DNA of 64,000 nt from Acidobacteriota bacterium (GCA_013289795.1 JABCZH010000002.1:418924-482923), one strand, 5' to 3'; positions 1 through 8,975 are shown, counted from the stretch's first letter. The notes: generated by a model from the sequence alone, not told the origin. Made by a program: numbers and translations.

Positions 1-621
1 CTGGAGTTGATTCGCGATCTTTGCGTCGAGTTCAATGTGCTTGCGATCACCGATGAGATCTACGAGCACATCCTTTACGACGGAACGCAGCACATTTCCA
101 TTGCCGGCCTGGACGGTATGCAGGAGCGGACAGTCACCATCAATGGCTTGTCGAAAAGCTACAGCGTGACTGGTTGGCGCGTGGGGTGGGCGGTGGGACC
201 GCCGGAGATCACCAACGCGATTCGCAAAGTCCACGACTTTCTCACCGTGGGAGCGCCAGCTCCCTTGCAGGAGGCGGGCGCAGCCGCGCTGGCACTGCCG
301 GGCAGCTACTATCAAAATCTGGCGAAGGGTTACTGTGCGCGGCGAGATCGACTCGTGCCGGCTCTGACAGGGGCTGGATTTCACTGCTTCCGGCCGCGCG
401 GTGCGTACTACGTGATGACCGACATCAGCAGCTTCGGGTTCGCGAACGATTTGGAGTTCACCAAACATCTGGTGAAGGAGATTGGCGTCGCCGCGGTTCC
501 GGGATCAAGCTTCTACAACGATCCTCGCGATGGCGCACAGCAGGTGCGGTTCGCCTTTTGCAAACGAGACGAGACCCTGGACGAAGCCGCTCGCCGTTTG
601 CAACGGTTAAGAACGCCTTAG
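1..621 (+). CDS. PLP-dependent class I/II aminotransferase, 3' part
   Basis: The frame is open from the first base, so the gene begins outside the window; 206 codons are visible. The Schiff-base lysine lies in the motif SKSYSVTGWRVGW (about residue 52 of the visible part), the class I aminotransferase signature in which this Lys binds pyridoxal phosphate. The C-terminal small domain follows, with VRFAFCKRDETLDEA near the end, where the substrate-carboxylate Arg is expected. By family it transfers an amino group between an amino acid and a 2-oxo acid in the cytoplasm; aspartate- or kynurenine-type specificity cannot be told from this half. The CPBP gene starts 8 bases downstream, suggesting co-transcription. 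Confidence 0.9.
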   Translation: MELIRDLCVEFNVLAITDEIYEHILYDGTQHISIAGLDGMQERTVTINGLSKSYSVTGWRVGWAVGPPEITNAIRKVHDFLTVGAPAPLQEAGAAALALPGSYYQNLAKGYCARRDRLVPALTGAGFHCFRPRGAYYVMTDISSFGFANDLEFTKHLVKEIGVAAVPGSSFYNDPRDGAQQVRFAFCKRDETLDEAARRLQRLRTP

Positions 622-629
622 GCCACTGA

Positions 630-1193
630 GTGCTCTTCTATATCAAGCGGTTCTTGACTCTTGAGATCGCTGTGACCCTGCTGCTCGGAGGACTGGGCTA
701 TTGGGGAATTCGGCACAGCCACCTTCCACTCACACTCACGATCAACCCAAGGGAGATTGCACTGGGCATCGCTGGTTCTCTATGGCTAGCGGCTTGGACG
801 CTGCTCTTGCAGTACGGATACTCAGTAGCAAAGGGAAAAGCCTACGCGCGGGACCTGACCGCTTCGCTAGCGAGCGTATATGTGGGAGCGGGCGTGGCGC
901 AGATCATTTTCGGCGGCGTAACCGCCGCTTGTGGCGAGGAGTTTTTTTTTCGCGGCTTCCTGCAGCAACGCTTCGGCATGATTGCGGCATCGTTGCTGTT
1001 CATGCTCGCGCATTTCGGTGGCAAGAAGATCCGCGTAGTCAGCCTGTGGTCGATATTCCAAGCACTGTACCTAGGGTTGTTTTTCGCATGGTCGAAGAAC
1101 CTGCTGGTCCCCATGATTGCCCACGGACTCTTTGATATTGGCGGAATGATCTATTTCCGCGAGTTCATGGCGCGGCGCGGGGAAACCGCGTGA
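630..1193 (+). CDS. CPBP family intramembrane glutamic endopeptidase
   Basis: This 187-residue membrane protein has a GTG start. It carries the CPBP (Abi/CAAX protease) motifs: EExxxR at E103, E104 and R108 (CGEEFFFRGF), a second motif with LAHFGG, and a third with AHGLFDIGG; these Glu and His residues form the intramembrane active site in the family. Several hydrophobic segments surround them. Bacterial members act in protein processing or bacteriocin self-protection, and the substrate cannot be predicted here. A run of nine T at 942-950 inside the EExxxR codons is a potential slippage site. The stop overlaps the start of the next gene by 4 bases (GTGA), implying coupled translation. Confidence 0.85.
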   Translation: MLFYIKRFLTLEIAVTLLLGGLGYWGIRHSHLPLTLTINPREIALGIAGSLWLAAWTLLLQYGYSVAKGKAYARDLTASLASVYVGAGVAQIIFGGVTAACGEEFFFRGFLQQRFGMIAASLLFMLAHFGGKKIRVVSLWSIFQALYLGLFFAWSKNLLVPMIAHGLFDIGGMIYFREFMARRGETA

Positions 1194-2071
1194 ACATCCT
1201 CATCACCGGAGCATCCGGCAACCTGGGTTCGCTGGTGGTGCGTCATTTACTGTCGGGGAGCCACCGCTTGTACCTGGCGGTTCACAAAGCTCCTCTATCG
1301 CCCGATCTCGTCGGACATCCGAACGTTTCAGTTCGCCACCTCGACCTTTCTTGCCCCGAAACATTGCCACAAGCATGCGCCGGCATTGACTGTATCGTGC
1401 ATTTGGCTGGAGTCCTCTTCGCCCCTTTGCCGGAACGATTTTTGCCCAGGACGAACATCGGCTATGTGAGAGACTTGGTCGAAGCAGCTAAGGGTGCTGG
1501 AGTGCGGAAGTTCATTCTGGTGAGCTTCCCACATGCCGAAGGAAGAACAACCCCTGACCATCCTGCTGTCGGCCGTCTGGATGCGAGTCCAGCTGTGATC
1601 CATTTTCGAACGCGTTTGGAAGCGGAGAGGCTTCTATTCGCGGCTACGAAAGACGAATCCGTGACTGCGGTCGTATTTCGCGCGGGAATCGTCTACGGCA
1701 GGGGAATAAAACTGATCGAGGGCGCACGCTGGATGCTACATCATCATCTGTTGGCCGTTTGGCGCAAGCCGACGTGGGCGCATCTGATCGCGCTACCGGA
1801 TTTTCTGACTGCGCTTCAGGCCGCCATTGAGCTAGAGAGTGCCCGAGGCATCTATCAGGTTTGCGACGACTATCCGATCACGATTCAGGACTTTCTCGAC
1901 CGGCTGGCTGATCATTACCATTGCCACAGGCCCTGGCGTCTACCCGCATGGATGTTCCGTCTCGCAGGAGTGAGTTGGGAGATGGCATCTCTTGTTTTCC
2001 CCGTTCCGGCGCTGCTAAACCGCGACATCGTGGAAGCAGGCATGACTGCGTCGCTGACACCTCGCGGATGA
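1190..2071 (+). CDS. NAD(P)-dependent epimerase/dehydratase (SDR family)
   Basis: The 293-residue product begins with MNILITGASGNLGS, the extended-SDR Rossmann glycine motif that binds NAD(P). The middle has LVSFPHAEG and a HFRTRLEAE segment where the catalytic Tyr-x3-Lys would normally be, so the classical YxxxK is not obvious and the reaction is unknown. The GTG start overlaps the CPBP stop by 4 bases. The end is followed by a short gap and then a convergent gene. It could be an atypical (NmrA- or complex I-associated type) SDR rather than a sugar epimerase. Confidence 0.8.
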   Translation: MNILITGASGNLGSLVVRHLLSGSHRLYLAVHKAPLSPDLVGHPNVSVRHLDLSCPETLPQACAGIDCIVHLAGVLFAPLPERFLPRTNIGYVRDLVEAAKGAGVRKFILVSFPHAEGRTTPDHPAVGRLDASPAVIHFRTRLEAERLLFAATKDESVTAVVFRAGIVYGRGIKLIEGARWMLHHHLLAVWRKPTWAHLIALPDFLTALQAAIELESARGIYQVCDDYPITIQDFLDRLADHYHCHRPWRLPAWMFRLAGVSWEMASLVFPVPALLNRDIVEAGMTASLTPRG

Positions 2072-2142
2072 AGCGTGAATTATTGCCTGTGCTCGCCTAC
2101 CCGACGATCGAGCAGGGGCTCAGGTTGTTGTAGCGGCCCGGC

Positions 2143-3252
2143 TCACTCCGCCATTTTGGCTACGTGGAGATCGAATCCTGTCTTGGGCAGCAATGAGGTC
2201 AGTTCGAACGCACGGAAGCCATCGCCGCTGATTTCAGTGTGACGATAGAGTCCCGGCTCGGTCTCCACCGTTTCGTGACGGCCCTCCAGTTCTTCGAGAA
2301 ACTGTTGTGCCGCTTTCACATTGACCTGTTTGTCTCTGGCCCGGCTGACATAGGCTTCAGCGGCGTAGGAGCGGACTAACTTTGGCCAATACTTCTCCAG
2401 CAAATTGGTGCTGGCGAAGACATCAGCCCAGATGATTTCTCCATTCACGGCGACCACCACTCCGACCGCATTACGGTCACGAAGCTGTTTGATAAGGCTC
2501 TGATAGTCGCGCTGCATGGGTGCAGCGACCGCGTCCACTTTCTGTTTTACTTCATCGTTCTCCATCACCTTCGCGTAGGAAGTCGTGCCCGCAATCACCC
2601 CAGCAGCCTGCGGTGAAGAAGCCAGCGCTTCCACGCGTGCCTGCGCACTCCGAACCTCCGACCACACTTGGGCTTGGTCTTTGTCCGCCATAGCTTTGGC
2701 GCGAACTCCGGGCTGGGCCATGCCCGCGCCGATGCCTCCGCCGGAAAAGCTCATCTTGGCGCCAGTCCAGCGTCCCGGCTCGACGCAGAAAACGCTTAAG
2801 TCAATGGGATCACTCTCGGCGGGCACCAGGCGGTCCTTGCCGATGACGCGGTCCTGTTTGCCCCCGGTCACTATTTCTCCCGCCAGCAGAAGCAGCGGTC
2901 GCTTGGAATTATTCACCAGCACTAATTGGTTGACCTGCGCGCTTGCGCCAATACGCGGCGGAGGAACTATGTTCCGGTTACGCGGTCGAATCAGGGGAGA
3001 GATGTTTCCAGACTCGCTCACAATCACGTCGCCGGAGCGCAGGCCTTCGTCCAGAGTCAGGAAATTCTGCGTATCGTGCGATGAAGCCGCCACCACCGGA
3101 AACACTTCCAGATTTCCGTGCCGGATCGGCGCCAGTGCTTTGTACGAAGAAACGGCCGGCACCTCGCCCGCCGGCGCCAGACACGGTATTACCATCGCTG
3201 CACTTACCATTACCGCAACTGCCAGACTCGCAATCGACCATCTCAGCCGCAT
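2143..3252 (-). CDS. Secreted ARPP-1 (DUF6569) family protein
   Basis: I take the start MRLRWS at 3252, giving 369 residues with a signal peptide (hydrophobic residues about 7-24, ending CLAPAGE); 18 further codons are open upstream but would bury the signal. The core contains VNQLVLVNNSKRPLLLLAGE and a GKQDRVIGKDRLVP segment, which I recognise as the ARPP-1/DUF6569 domain, of unknown biochemical role. A Gly-rich stretch (GGGIGAGMAQPG) follows and a helical C-terminal part. The protein is probably periplasmic or exported. It is divergent from the sigma-factor gene, sharing a 154-base upstream region. Confidence 0.7.
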   Translation of the reverse strand: MRLRWSIASLAVAVMVSAAMVIPCLAPAGEVPAVSSYKALAPIRHGNLEVFPVVAASSHDTQNFLTLDEGLRSGDVIVSESGNISPLIRPRNRNIVPPPRIGASAQVNQLVLVNNSKRPLLLLAGEIVTGGKQDRVIGKDRLVPAESDPIDLSVFCVEPGRWTGAKMSFSGGGIGAGMAQPGVRAKAMADKDQAQVWSEVRSAQARVEALASSPQAAGVIAGTTSYAKVMENDEVKQKVDAVAAPMQRDYQSLIKQLRDRNAVGVVVAVNGEIIWADVFASTNLLEKYWPKLVRSYAAEAYVSRARDKQVNVKAAQQFLEELEGRHETVETEPGLYRHTEISGDGFRAFELTSLLPKTGFDLHVAKMAE

Positions 3253-3406
3253 ATTCGGCTCCCCCAAGGTTCGGAGACACCTCGTTAGGGGCGGGGTCTG
3301 TCCCACCCCTTGAGGCGATATCTCGGTCCCTTGCTATCTTCCGAACGGCAAAAATCTCAATCCTTGCGTCTAAAAGTTGGTAGCATCCAGAAAGGCTGCG
3401 CCACTT

Positions 3407-4324
3407 ATGCCCGACCGCGGTGTCCAATCCGTAGTAGCAGAACGTCCCGCGGGATTGGGTTCTCTTGTGAACGAGCTCTATCGGAAGAGTGGCGGCGCAG
3501 AACTCGGACTGACCGCCGACGCCTTCGAGCAAGTGTTGCAGGAAGTGATTGCGAAGTACCTGCCCGCGAACGCCCCGCGGGCCGGCGTCCACGAATTCTG
3601 CAGCAGTCTGCGCGTTGAGGAATTGGCCCTGGCCCGCGCTTGTGCTGCCGGGCACGAGCGTGCGTGGGAGGTGTTCCTCACCCGCTACCGGGAGAAGCTC
3701 TACAACATTGCCGGCTACATCGCGAAGGAAAGTTCCGCAGCGCGAGAGTTGGCGGACTCGATTTACGCCGACCTCTACGGCACCACGACACGCGAAGGAA
3801 AACGCAATTCCAAACTGGCTTCTTATACCGGCCGAGGCTCTTTAGAGGGCTGGCTGCGTACCGTGATGGCGCAGGAATTTGTGAACCGCTATCGCCGCCG
3901 GCGCAAGACGGTCAGCCTGGACGAAGAAAGTGAGGAGGGAGCGCAGTTCGCCGCCGCCAATCCGGAGCCGGTGATTGCCGTCGACTCCCGAGTTGAAATC
4001 GCGACCGACGAAGCTCTCGCAGAACTGTCCTCCGAGGACAAGTTCGTTCTGGCCTCGTATTTTCTCGATTCGCGCACCCTGGCCGAGATCGCCCGCGCTT
4101 TGCATGTGCACGAATCGACCATCAGCCGCAAAGTGGACAAATTGGCCAAGTCGTTGCGCAAGCGGATCTTGGCTGGCCTGAGCAGGCAGGGGATGAGCCG
4201 TCGCCAGGCGGAGGAAGCGATGGAAGTCGATGTTCGAGACCTTAGGGTAAATCTCCGTAACCGGCTGGTGCAAGAAAGCGGGCCTCCGGCGTTCTCAGAG
4301 AAGAAGGCAGGAGGGTCGGGGTAA
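3407..4324 (+). CDS. ECF-like sigma-70 family RNA polymerase sigma factor
   Basis: The 305-residue protein has a non-standard N-terminal extension of about 80 residues. It is followed by sigma region 2 (AWEVFLTRYREKLYNIAGYIA and the GSLEGWLRTVMAQEFVNRYRR block that melts and reads the -10) and region 4 (LSSEDKFVLASYF to LAEIARALHVHESTISRKV, a helix-turn-helix reading the -35). The ATG at 3407 has AGAAAGG 9 bases upstream; a TTG 30 bases earlier is an alternative. The next gene encodes a zinc-finger anti-sigma factor, so this sigma is probably held inactive at the membrane until a signal arrives. It is longer than most ECF sigmas, and the extension is unassigned. Confidence 0.8.
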   Translation: MPDRGVQSVVAERPAGLGSLVNELYRKSGGAELGLTADAFEQVLQEVIAKYLPANAPRAGVHEFCSSLRVEELALARACAAGHERAWEVFLTRYREKLYNIAGYIAKESSAARELADSIYADLYGTTTREGKRNSKLASYTGRGSLEGWLRTVMAQEFVNRYRRRRKTVSLDEESEEGAQFAAANPEPVIAVDSRVEIATDEALAELSSEDKFVLASYFLDSRTLAEIARALHVHESTISRKVDKLAKSLRKRILAGLSRQGMSRRQAEEAMEVDVRDLRVNLRNRLVQESGPPAFSEKKAGGSG

Positions 4325-4375
4325 ACATCGGCCGTCGGGACGTGGCTTGCTACGTCGCTGTCGATCGAAGCACAC

Positions 4376-5491
4376 ATGACAGACTTACCCAAAATCGCGA
4401 TGCGGCGGCTGCATGCTAAGGGCACGGCAGCGGAGATTCATCCTGATCCCAACCTGATCAGTGCGTTCGTGGAGAACTCACTGCCCGGTGACTCGCGTGC
4501 CCAGATCGTGCAGCACCTCGCGCAGTGTGCCGATTGCCGCGAGGTAGTATTTCTCTCCAGCCCTAATCAGACGGCAGCCCTGCCGGCAGCGGTTTTCGCT
4601 CCATCCAGATGGCTGACTTGGCCGGTGCTGCGCTGGGGGGCTGCCGTGGCAGCAGTTGTGGTCGTGGTCGCCGCCGTCAGCTTGCATCGGCAATCGGGCG
4701 GAGTCTCAACATCCTCTGGCTCGATGCAACAAACGGATGCGTCAATCGCGACGGAGAAGGCGGCGCCCGTCCCAGAGGAGAAGCGGGAAATCGCCGTGGC
4801 CGCAACGCCCGCCTTGGCGCCAGCGACAGGCGATTCGATAGCAAACGTAGAAGGCCAGCGCCCGGACCAACTCAAGAAGCAAGGTGCGCGAGTGGCTGCC
4901 TCGCCAATGGTTGCGCAGAAGGTGGACTCGTTGTCAGGCGCCCTCACCAACGAGCCCCGGAGTGAACTTGATAAGAGCACAACGGTCGAAGCAGCCGCGC
5001 AGTCGGTGGCGGGTAGCGTTGAGGCCGATCGACTCGTGCCAGGCAGGGCCAAGGATGCGTCTAACCTGCCAAATGCTGGCGGCGGGATCGGTGGAGGTGC
5101 CTTGCATGCAGCCCCAGCGTTTCAGCCCCGCTCGGCGTTACTCCTTCCCACGGTCGCTCCGCGCTGGACCCTTACCTCCGATGGCACGCTGCAGCGCTCA
5201 CTCGATTTCGGCAGGACCTGGCAGACCGTCCCGGTGGCCAGCCAAGCCAGCTTCCGTGCCCTGGCCGCCAGCGGAAAGGACATTTGGGTGGGAGGCGCGA
5301 AAGGCGCACTCTATCATTCCATGGACGCCGGGCAAAACTGGACTCAAGTACAACCCCTTACCGCAGGCCAGACACTTACTGATGACATCATCGGGGTTGA
5401 ATTCCCCGATCCGTTGCACGGCAAGCTGACCACGGCCAGTAAGGAAATCTGGACGACTGAAGATGGCGGCCAAAGCTGGCACAAACCGTGA
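4376..5491 (+). CDS. Membrane anti-sigma factor with zinc finger and BNR/YCF48-like C-terminal domain
   Basis: The 371-residue protein has a cytoplasmic zinc-binding anti-sigma motif near residues 40-55 (QHLAQCADC, HxxxCxxC), then one transmembrane segment (about residues 80-102, VAAVVVVVAAVSL). A long low-complexity Ala/Ser/Glu linker follows, and then a C-terminal domain with Asp-box-like blades (RSLDFGRTWQTV, HSMDAGQNWTQV, TTEDGGQSWHKP), as in YCF48/photosystem II stability-type propellers. Domain order suggests an envelope sensor that releases the adjacent sigma factor. The propeller part is short, with three recognisable blades. A terminator lies about 145 bases downstream. Confidence 0.8.
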   Translation: MTDLPKIAMRRLHAKGTAAEIHPDPNLISAFVENSLPGDSRAQIVQHLAQCADCREVVFLSSPNQTAALPAAVFAPSRWLTWPVLRWGAAVAAVVVVVAAVSLHRQSGGVSTSSGSMQQTDASIATEKAAPVPEEKREIAVAATPALAPATGDSIANVEGQRPDQLKKQGARVAASPMVAQKVDSLSGALTNEPRSELDKSTTVEAAAQSVAGSVEADRLVPGRAKDASNLPNAGGGIGGGALHAAPAFQPRSALLLPTVAPRWTLTSDGTLQRSLDFGRTWQTVPVASQASFRALAASGKDIWVGGAKGALYHSMDAGQNWTQVQPLTAGQTLTDDIIGVEFPDPLHGKLTTASKEIWTTEDGGQSWHKP

Positions 5492-5585
5492 TCCCTGATT
5501 CAACTGCTTATCCTGCCCACGCTTAAACGCCATTACTCGCGGAAAAATAGCGCATTACCAAAGTGACATTTACACGAATATAGGG

Positions 5586-5669
5586 CCACGCTACTATCCA
5601 GTCGTGGTTTGGCAGTTCTGGGGGAGGGCTGCCAGGCGTCCTGAACTGAAAAGTTTAGGGCGCTTTTTT
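5586..5669 (+). ncRNA. Candidate structured RNA in a convergent intergenic region
   Basis: Three hairpins follow one another: CCACG (5586-5590) with CGTGG (5603-5607), TGGCAG (5610-5615) with CTGCCA (5629-5634), and an 11-bp terminator stem (5636-5646 with 5653-5663) followed by six T. TTACCA at 5555 and TATAGG at 5579 could form a weak promoter just upstream. No open frame explains the structure. It could instead be the 3' untranslated part of the anti-sigma mRNA. Confidence 0.3.
5636..5669 (+). terminator. Rho-independent terminator
   Basis: An 11-bp stem with two G-U wobbles (left arm 5636-5646, right arm 5653-5663), a six-base loop TGAAAA and the tract TTTTTT at 5664-5669. The orientation fits the end of the sigma/anti-sigma transcript or of the candidate small RNA. 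Confidence 0.75.
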
Positions 5670-5727
5670 ATTTGGGTTTTGAAGGGGGCTGAGGGCGTTT
5701 CCGCCCCCTGCCCGCCAAGACGCCGTC

Positions 5728-7536
5728 CTAGTTCCCGCTTGCAACCGTCGCCGCCGCCACACCAGCATTCTGCTTCTGCTGTGCAACCCACTCGTGGATT
5801 CGGTCGCCCAATACATCCATCGGCAGAGCGCCAGCGCCTAGCACCTGGTCATGGAAGCCACGAATGTCAAACTTGTCACCCAACTGATCCTTCGCGTACT
5901 GCCTCAGTTTGAGGATTTCCAACTGCCCGATCTTGTAACCCAGGGCCTGCCCGGGAGTGGAAATGTAACGGTCGGTTTCGCTCTGCACTTCCGGTTCGTC
6001 GGAGGCGGAGTGCTCGTGAAAGAAATCCACCACCTGTTGCCGCGTCCAGTGTTTGTAATGGATGCCGGTGTCAACCACCAGTCGGATCGCCCGCAGCATG
6101 TCGTCCGAAAGGTGGCCGTAATAACTGTAGGGGTCCTGGTAGAAACCAAGCTCTTTTCCCAAACGTTCGGAATAGAGCGCCCAGCCCTCGGTGTAGGCGG
6201 TGTAATACTCCTGCTGACGGAACGGCGGCAGTGCCGGCAATTCCTGGGCGATCGAGATTTGCATGTGGTGTCCGGGAACGCCCTCGTGATAAGCCGTGGT
6301 TTCAATGTTGAGTACACTGCGCTGAGCGAAGTCTCCGGTGTTGACCATTACGTGGCCGGGACGCGAGCCGTCAGGCGTGCCTTGCACGTACGCCGCTCCG
6401 GAAGCTTCCTTTTCGCGGAACTCCTCCACTGGCATGATCTCAAGCCTGGCCTTGGGCAGCCGGCCGAAGAGCCCTGGCAGCTTGGGATACATCTGGTCGG
6501 TGTACTTCCGGTAAAGATCAAGGATCTCCTGGCGGGAGTGCGCGTGCAGTTTGGGATCCTTGGCGATGGCGGCGTTGAAACTCTTCACATCTTTGTAGCC
6601 TAATTGATTGGCCACGGCCAGCATTCGGCCTTCGATCTCCTTCACCTGCGCCAATCCCAACCGGTGGATTCCTTCTGGTGTGAGATCGGTGGTAGTGCTG
6701 TCTTTTACGCGGAAGGCATAGCGTGCGTCGCCGTCGGGAAGCGACCAGACTCCAACCTCGGTCCGTCCCTTGGGAGCGTACTCATCGCGCACAAACTTCG
6801 CGAACCTGAGGTAAGCGGGCAAGACCGCTTCCCGGATCGCAGACAGTCCCTGTTCGCGAAGCCGCTTCTGGTCAGCTTCAGAAATCGCCTTGGGGAATGT
6901 GGCAAAGGGTTGGGCGAACGGTGATTTGTCCGGCGGCTGCGTGCCGATGCCATTGGCCTGGACGACAACTTTCTCCAACAGAAAACGAGGTGGCATCAGC
7001 CCTTCCGCCATTCCCTTGCGCATCTGCACCACGTTCTGATCGAAAAGCACGGGCAATTGCCGTAGCCGGGCGATGTAATCTTCGTAGTCTTTCACGCTCT
7101 CGAACGACAGCACGCTGACCAGTTGCGGCATGTCGAGATGGACTCCGTGGTTCTGCGCGACCGGCATTTCCCAGGGTTTGAAGCGGGCCTCGTCCAGCTT
7201 CATTTTCAGGTCGCGCACCATCAGCTTCTTGTTCAACACTTCCTGCTCAGGAAAACCTGCGGTGTCGATGGCCTCAAAGCGCACCAGGAATTTCTGGCTT
7301 TCGCGCAAGTCGTCATCGATGGCCTGCTGTGAAAAATCATCCACCTTATCGTTCCAGCGCTTGTCTCCCAGAATCGAAGCATAAATCGGGCTGGTGTGCA
7401 TGGTGTATTCCCACTGCTCTGCCAGCAGATCGTTGAGCGCCTTGCGCCGCGATTCCACGTCGGCGGGCGGGTGCGCGCTAGCAAAGAGCGGACAAATCAG
7501 CACACCAAGTAAAGTAGCGATGAGAAATTTCGACAT
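5728..7536 (-). CDS. DUF885 family secreted metallopeptidase-like protein
   Basis: The product has 602 residues, the usual length for DUF885. A signal peptide (about residues 1-21, ending ASA) sends it out of the cytoplasm. The key motif YHEGVPGHHMQ places H417, E418 and H423/H424 as a likely zinc site, and is the family hallmark; downstream are TAYTEGWALYSERLG and YYGHLSDDMLRAIRLVVDTGIH blocks also typical of DUF885. Family members are thought to be dipeptidase/carboxypeptidase-like enzymes, but the substrate is not known. It is transcribed alone and converges with the anti-sigma gene. Confidence 0.9.
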   Translation of the reverse strand: MSKFLIATLLGVLICPLFASAHPPADVESRRKALNDLLAEQWEYTMHTSPIYASILGDKRWNDKVDDFSQQAIDDDLRESQKFLVRFEAIDTAGFPEQEVLNKKLMVRDLKMKLDEARFKPWEMPVAQNHGVHLDMPQLVSVLSFESVKDYEDYIARLRQLPVLFDQNVVQMRKGMAEGLMPPRFLLEKVVVQANGIGTQPPDKSPFAQPFATFPKAISEADQKRLREQGLSAIREAVLPAYLRFAKFVRDEYAPKGRTEVGVWSLPDGDARYAFRVKDSTTTDLTPEGIHRLGLAQVKEIEGRMLAVANQLGYKDVKSFNAAIAKDPKLHAHSRQEILDLYRKYTDQMYPKLPGLFGRLPKARLEIMPVEEFREKEASGAAYVQGTPDGSRPGHVMVNTGDFAQRSVLNIETTAYHEGVPGHHMQISIAQELPALPPFRQQEYYTAYTEGWALYSERLGKELGFYQDPYSYYGHLSDDMLRAIRLVVDTGIHYKHWTRQQVVDFFHEHSASDEPEVQSETDRYISTPGQALGYKIGQLEILKLRQYAKDQLGDKFDIRGFHDQVLGAGALPMDVLGDRIHEWVAQQKQNAGVAAATVASGN

Positions 7537-7782
7537 CGAGCCTCCTTAGCTCTGATGGGCTTGCTGGATGCATGCATCTTATAGCAAGAATTGTCTTTGA
7601 CTTTGGGTCAGACGCACGGACCGCGGTTTTGGTAGCTCAAGGCGCTAGCGGCGCCCTAATCTGCGTCCTCTGATGCTGCCGCGCATCCAATAAAAGTGCT
7701 AGGATAATCAGTTCGCGACTTGGTTTGTCTTGACTCGGTTTGACCCGGAGAGAGCTTTCCGGGCGCGCCACGGGAGGCAGTA

Positions 7783-8115
7783 ATGGCAGCAAATGGCATC
7801 ATGGAAGTTACCGATTCGAATTTTGATCAGGATGTGCTCAAGTCCGACACTCCAGTGTTGGTGGACTTTTGGGCAACGTGGTGCGGCCCTTGCCGCGCCC
7901 TCGCCCCTATCGTCGATGAACTGGCCAAGGACTTCCAAGGCAAGTTGAAGATCGGGAAAATGGATGTAGACCGCAACGGCGCCACACCCATGCGTTACAA
8001 AGTGACCGGTATCCCCACTCTGCTGGTGTTCAAGGGCGGTCAGGTGGTGGAGCAGCTCGTAGGCTACAAGCCGAAGGAAGCCATCGCCGAAGCGCTTAGA
8101 AAGCACGTAGGGTAA
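7783..8115 (+). CDS. trxA: Thioredoxin
   Basis: A 110-residue single thioredoxin fold with the active site WCGPC (C34 and C37) and the conserved cis-Pro in GIPTLLVFK. It is a cytoplasmic disulfide reductant, recharged by thioredoxin reductase, and can also feed methionine sulfoxide reductase (msrB lies 1.6 kb downstream). The ATG at 7783 is preceded by GGGAGG, an optimal ribosome-binding site; a second Met at codon 7 is less well placed. A hairpin terminator lies 44 bases after the stop. Confidence 0.95.
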   Translation: MAANGIMEVTDSNFDQDVLKSDTPVLVDFWATWCGPCRALAPIVDELAKDFQGKLKIGKMDVDRNGATPMRYKVTGIPTLLVFKGGQVVEQLVGYKPKEAIAEALRKHVG

Positions 8116-8118
8116 AAG

Positions 8119-8242
8119 GCAGCACTCAGCACTCAGCCGTCAGCATTCAGTCTTGAGGTGCCCGGGGTCGCCCCGGGCATTTCTGCTGTTTGGGGAGATG
8201 TGAAGCGGTTTTGCCTAAGTGCTGAATGCTGCTTTCAGTACT
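8119..8242. repeat. Word-repeat element, 'GCACTCAGC' family, between trxA and lexA
   Basis: The left arm (about 8119-8150) is built of variants of GCACTCAGC and GCATTCAG, and the right arm (about 8214-8242) carries the reverse complement. The trxA terminator lies between them. The lexA stop codon (8235-8237) is inside the right arm, so the element reaches to the last codon of lexA. Confidence 0.6.
8159..8191 (+). terminator. Terminator of trxA
   Basis: A perfect 9-bp stem TGCCCGGGG / CCCCGGGCA with a TCG loop, followed by a T-rich stretch. It is placed between the convergent genes trxA and lexA. Confidence 0.65.
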
Positions 8243-8855
8243 TCCTCAACACACCAATTACCCTGCCCTGCAATGCAACCGACGCTGCCGGCACGATGAT
8301 GGGTTTCATGCTCGCGTTTGAAGGCTGCAGGCGGATGGTGTCACCCTCGCGGTAAAAGCGCTTCAAGGTGGCGTCGGTGCCATCGACTAATGCGACGACG
8401 ATTTCCCCGTTGTGCGCAGTCTTGGCCTTTTCCACCAGCACATAGTCGCCGCTGAGAATGTGTTCATCCTGCATGGAGTCGCCACGTACCTCTAGAACGA
8501 ACACTTCCTTCGAGCGCACGAAGTCGGCTAGGGAAATGGTCTCGGGATTCTCCACAGCTTCAATTGGCTGCCCGGCGGCGATTCTGCCGAGGAGCGGCAG
8601 CACCATGGTGGTATTCACGCTCATGGCCTGCTTGAGGCGGCCTTTCGGCGGCACCAGATCGATGGAGCGGCTGCGGTTGTAGTCGCGTGTCAGCAGTCCC
8701 TTTTTCTCCAGATTGGTGACGTGCTTGTGCACCGTGGCCAGCGAATTCAGCCCCATGCCTTCGCGAATTTCGTCGAACGAAGGGGAATATTGGTTCTTTT
8801 GCACAAACTCTGAGATGAAGTCGTACAGTTCACGCTGTCGTCTGGTGATTGCCAT
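8235..8855 (-). CDS. lexA: LexA, SOS-response repressor/autopeptidase
   Basis: The 206-residue protein has an N-terminal winged helix (RRQRELYDFISEFV to LATVHKHVTNLEKKG) and a C-terminal S24 peptidase domain. The self-cleavage bond is Ala94-Gly95 in GRIAAGQP; the catalytic dyad is S127 (RGDSMQDEH) and K165 (ATLKRFY). RecA filaments trigger self-cleavage, which relieves repression of DNA-repair genes. The ATG at 8855 has no Shine-Dalgarno, and a good promoter places transcription start at or next to the A of the ATG, so the mRNA may be leaderless. I could not identify a SOS box with confidence. Confidence 0.95.
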   Translation of the reverse strand: MAITRRQRELYDFISEFVQKNQYSPSFDEIREGMGLNSLATVHKHVTNLEKKGLLTRDYNRSRSIDLVPPKGRLKQAMSVNTTMVLPLLGRIAAGQPIEAVENPETISLADFVRSKEVFVLEVRGDSMQDEHILSGDYVLVEKAKTAHNGEIVVALVDGTDATLKRFYREGDTIRLQPSNASMKPIIVPAASVALQGRVIGVLRKY

Positions 8856-8861
8856 GAGAGA

Positions 8862-8889
8862 ATTGTAGGCGAATATAAAGCGAAGTCAA
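8862..8889 (-). promoter_or_regulatory. Sigma-70-type promoter of lexA
   Basis: Read on the minus strand: TTGACT at 8889-8884, a 16-base spacer and TACAAT at 8867-8862. The A of the lexA ATG is 7 bases after the -10 hexamer, the normal distance for transcription start. Confidence 0.6.
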
Positions 8890-8975
8890 TAGAAAAGCAA
8901 GGGGTCGGTTGCTGCGACCGCCGATGTTCATCCCTGGGATTCACGTAAAATAAGGAAGTTCGTCGTCACCATTTC

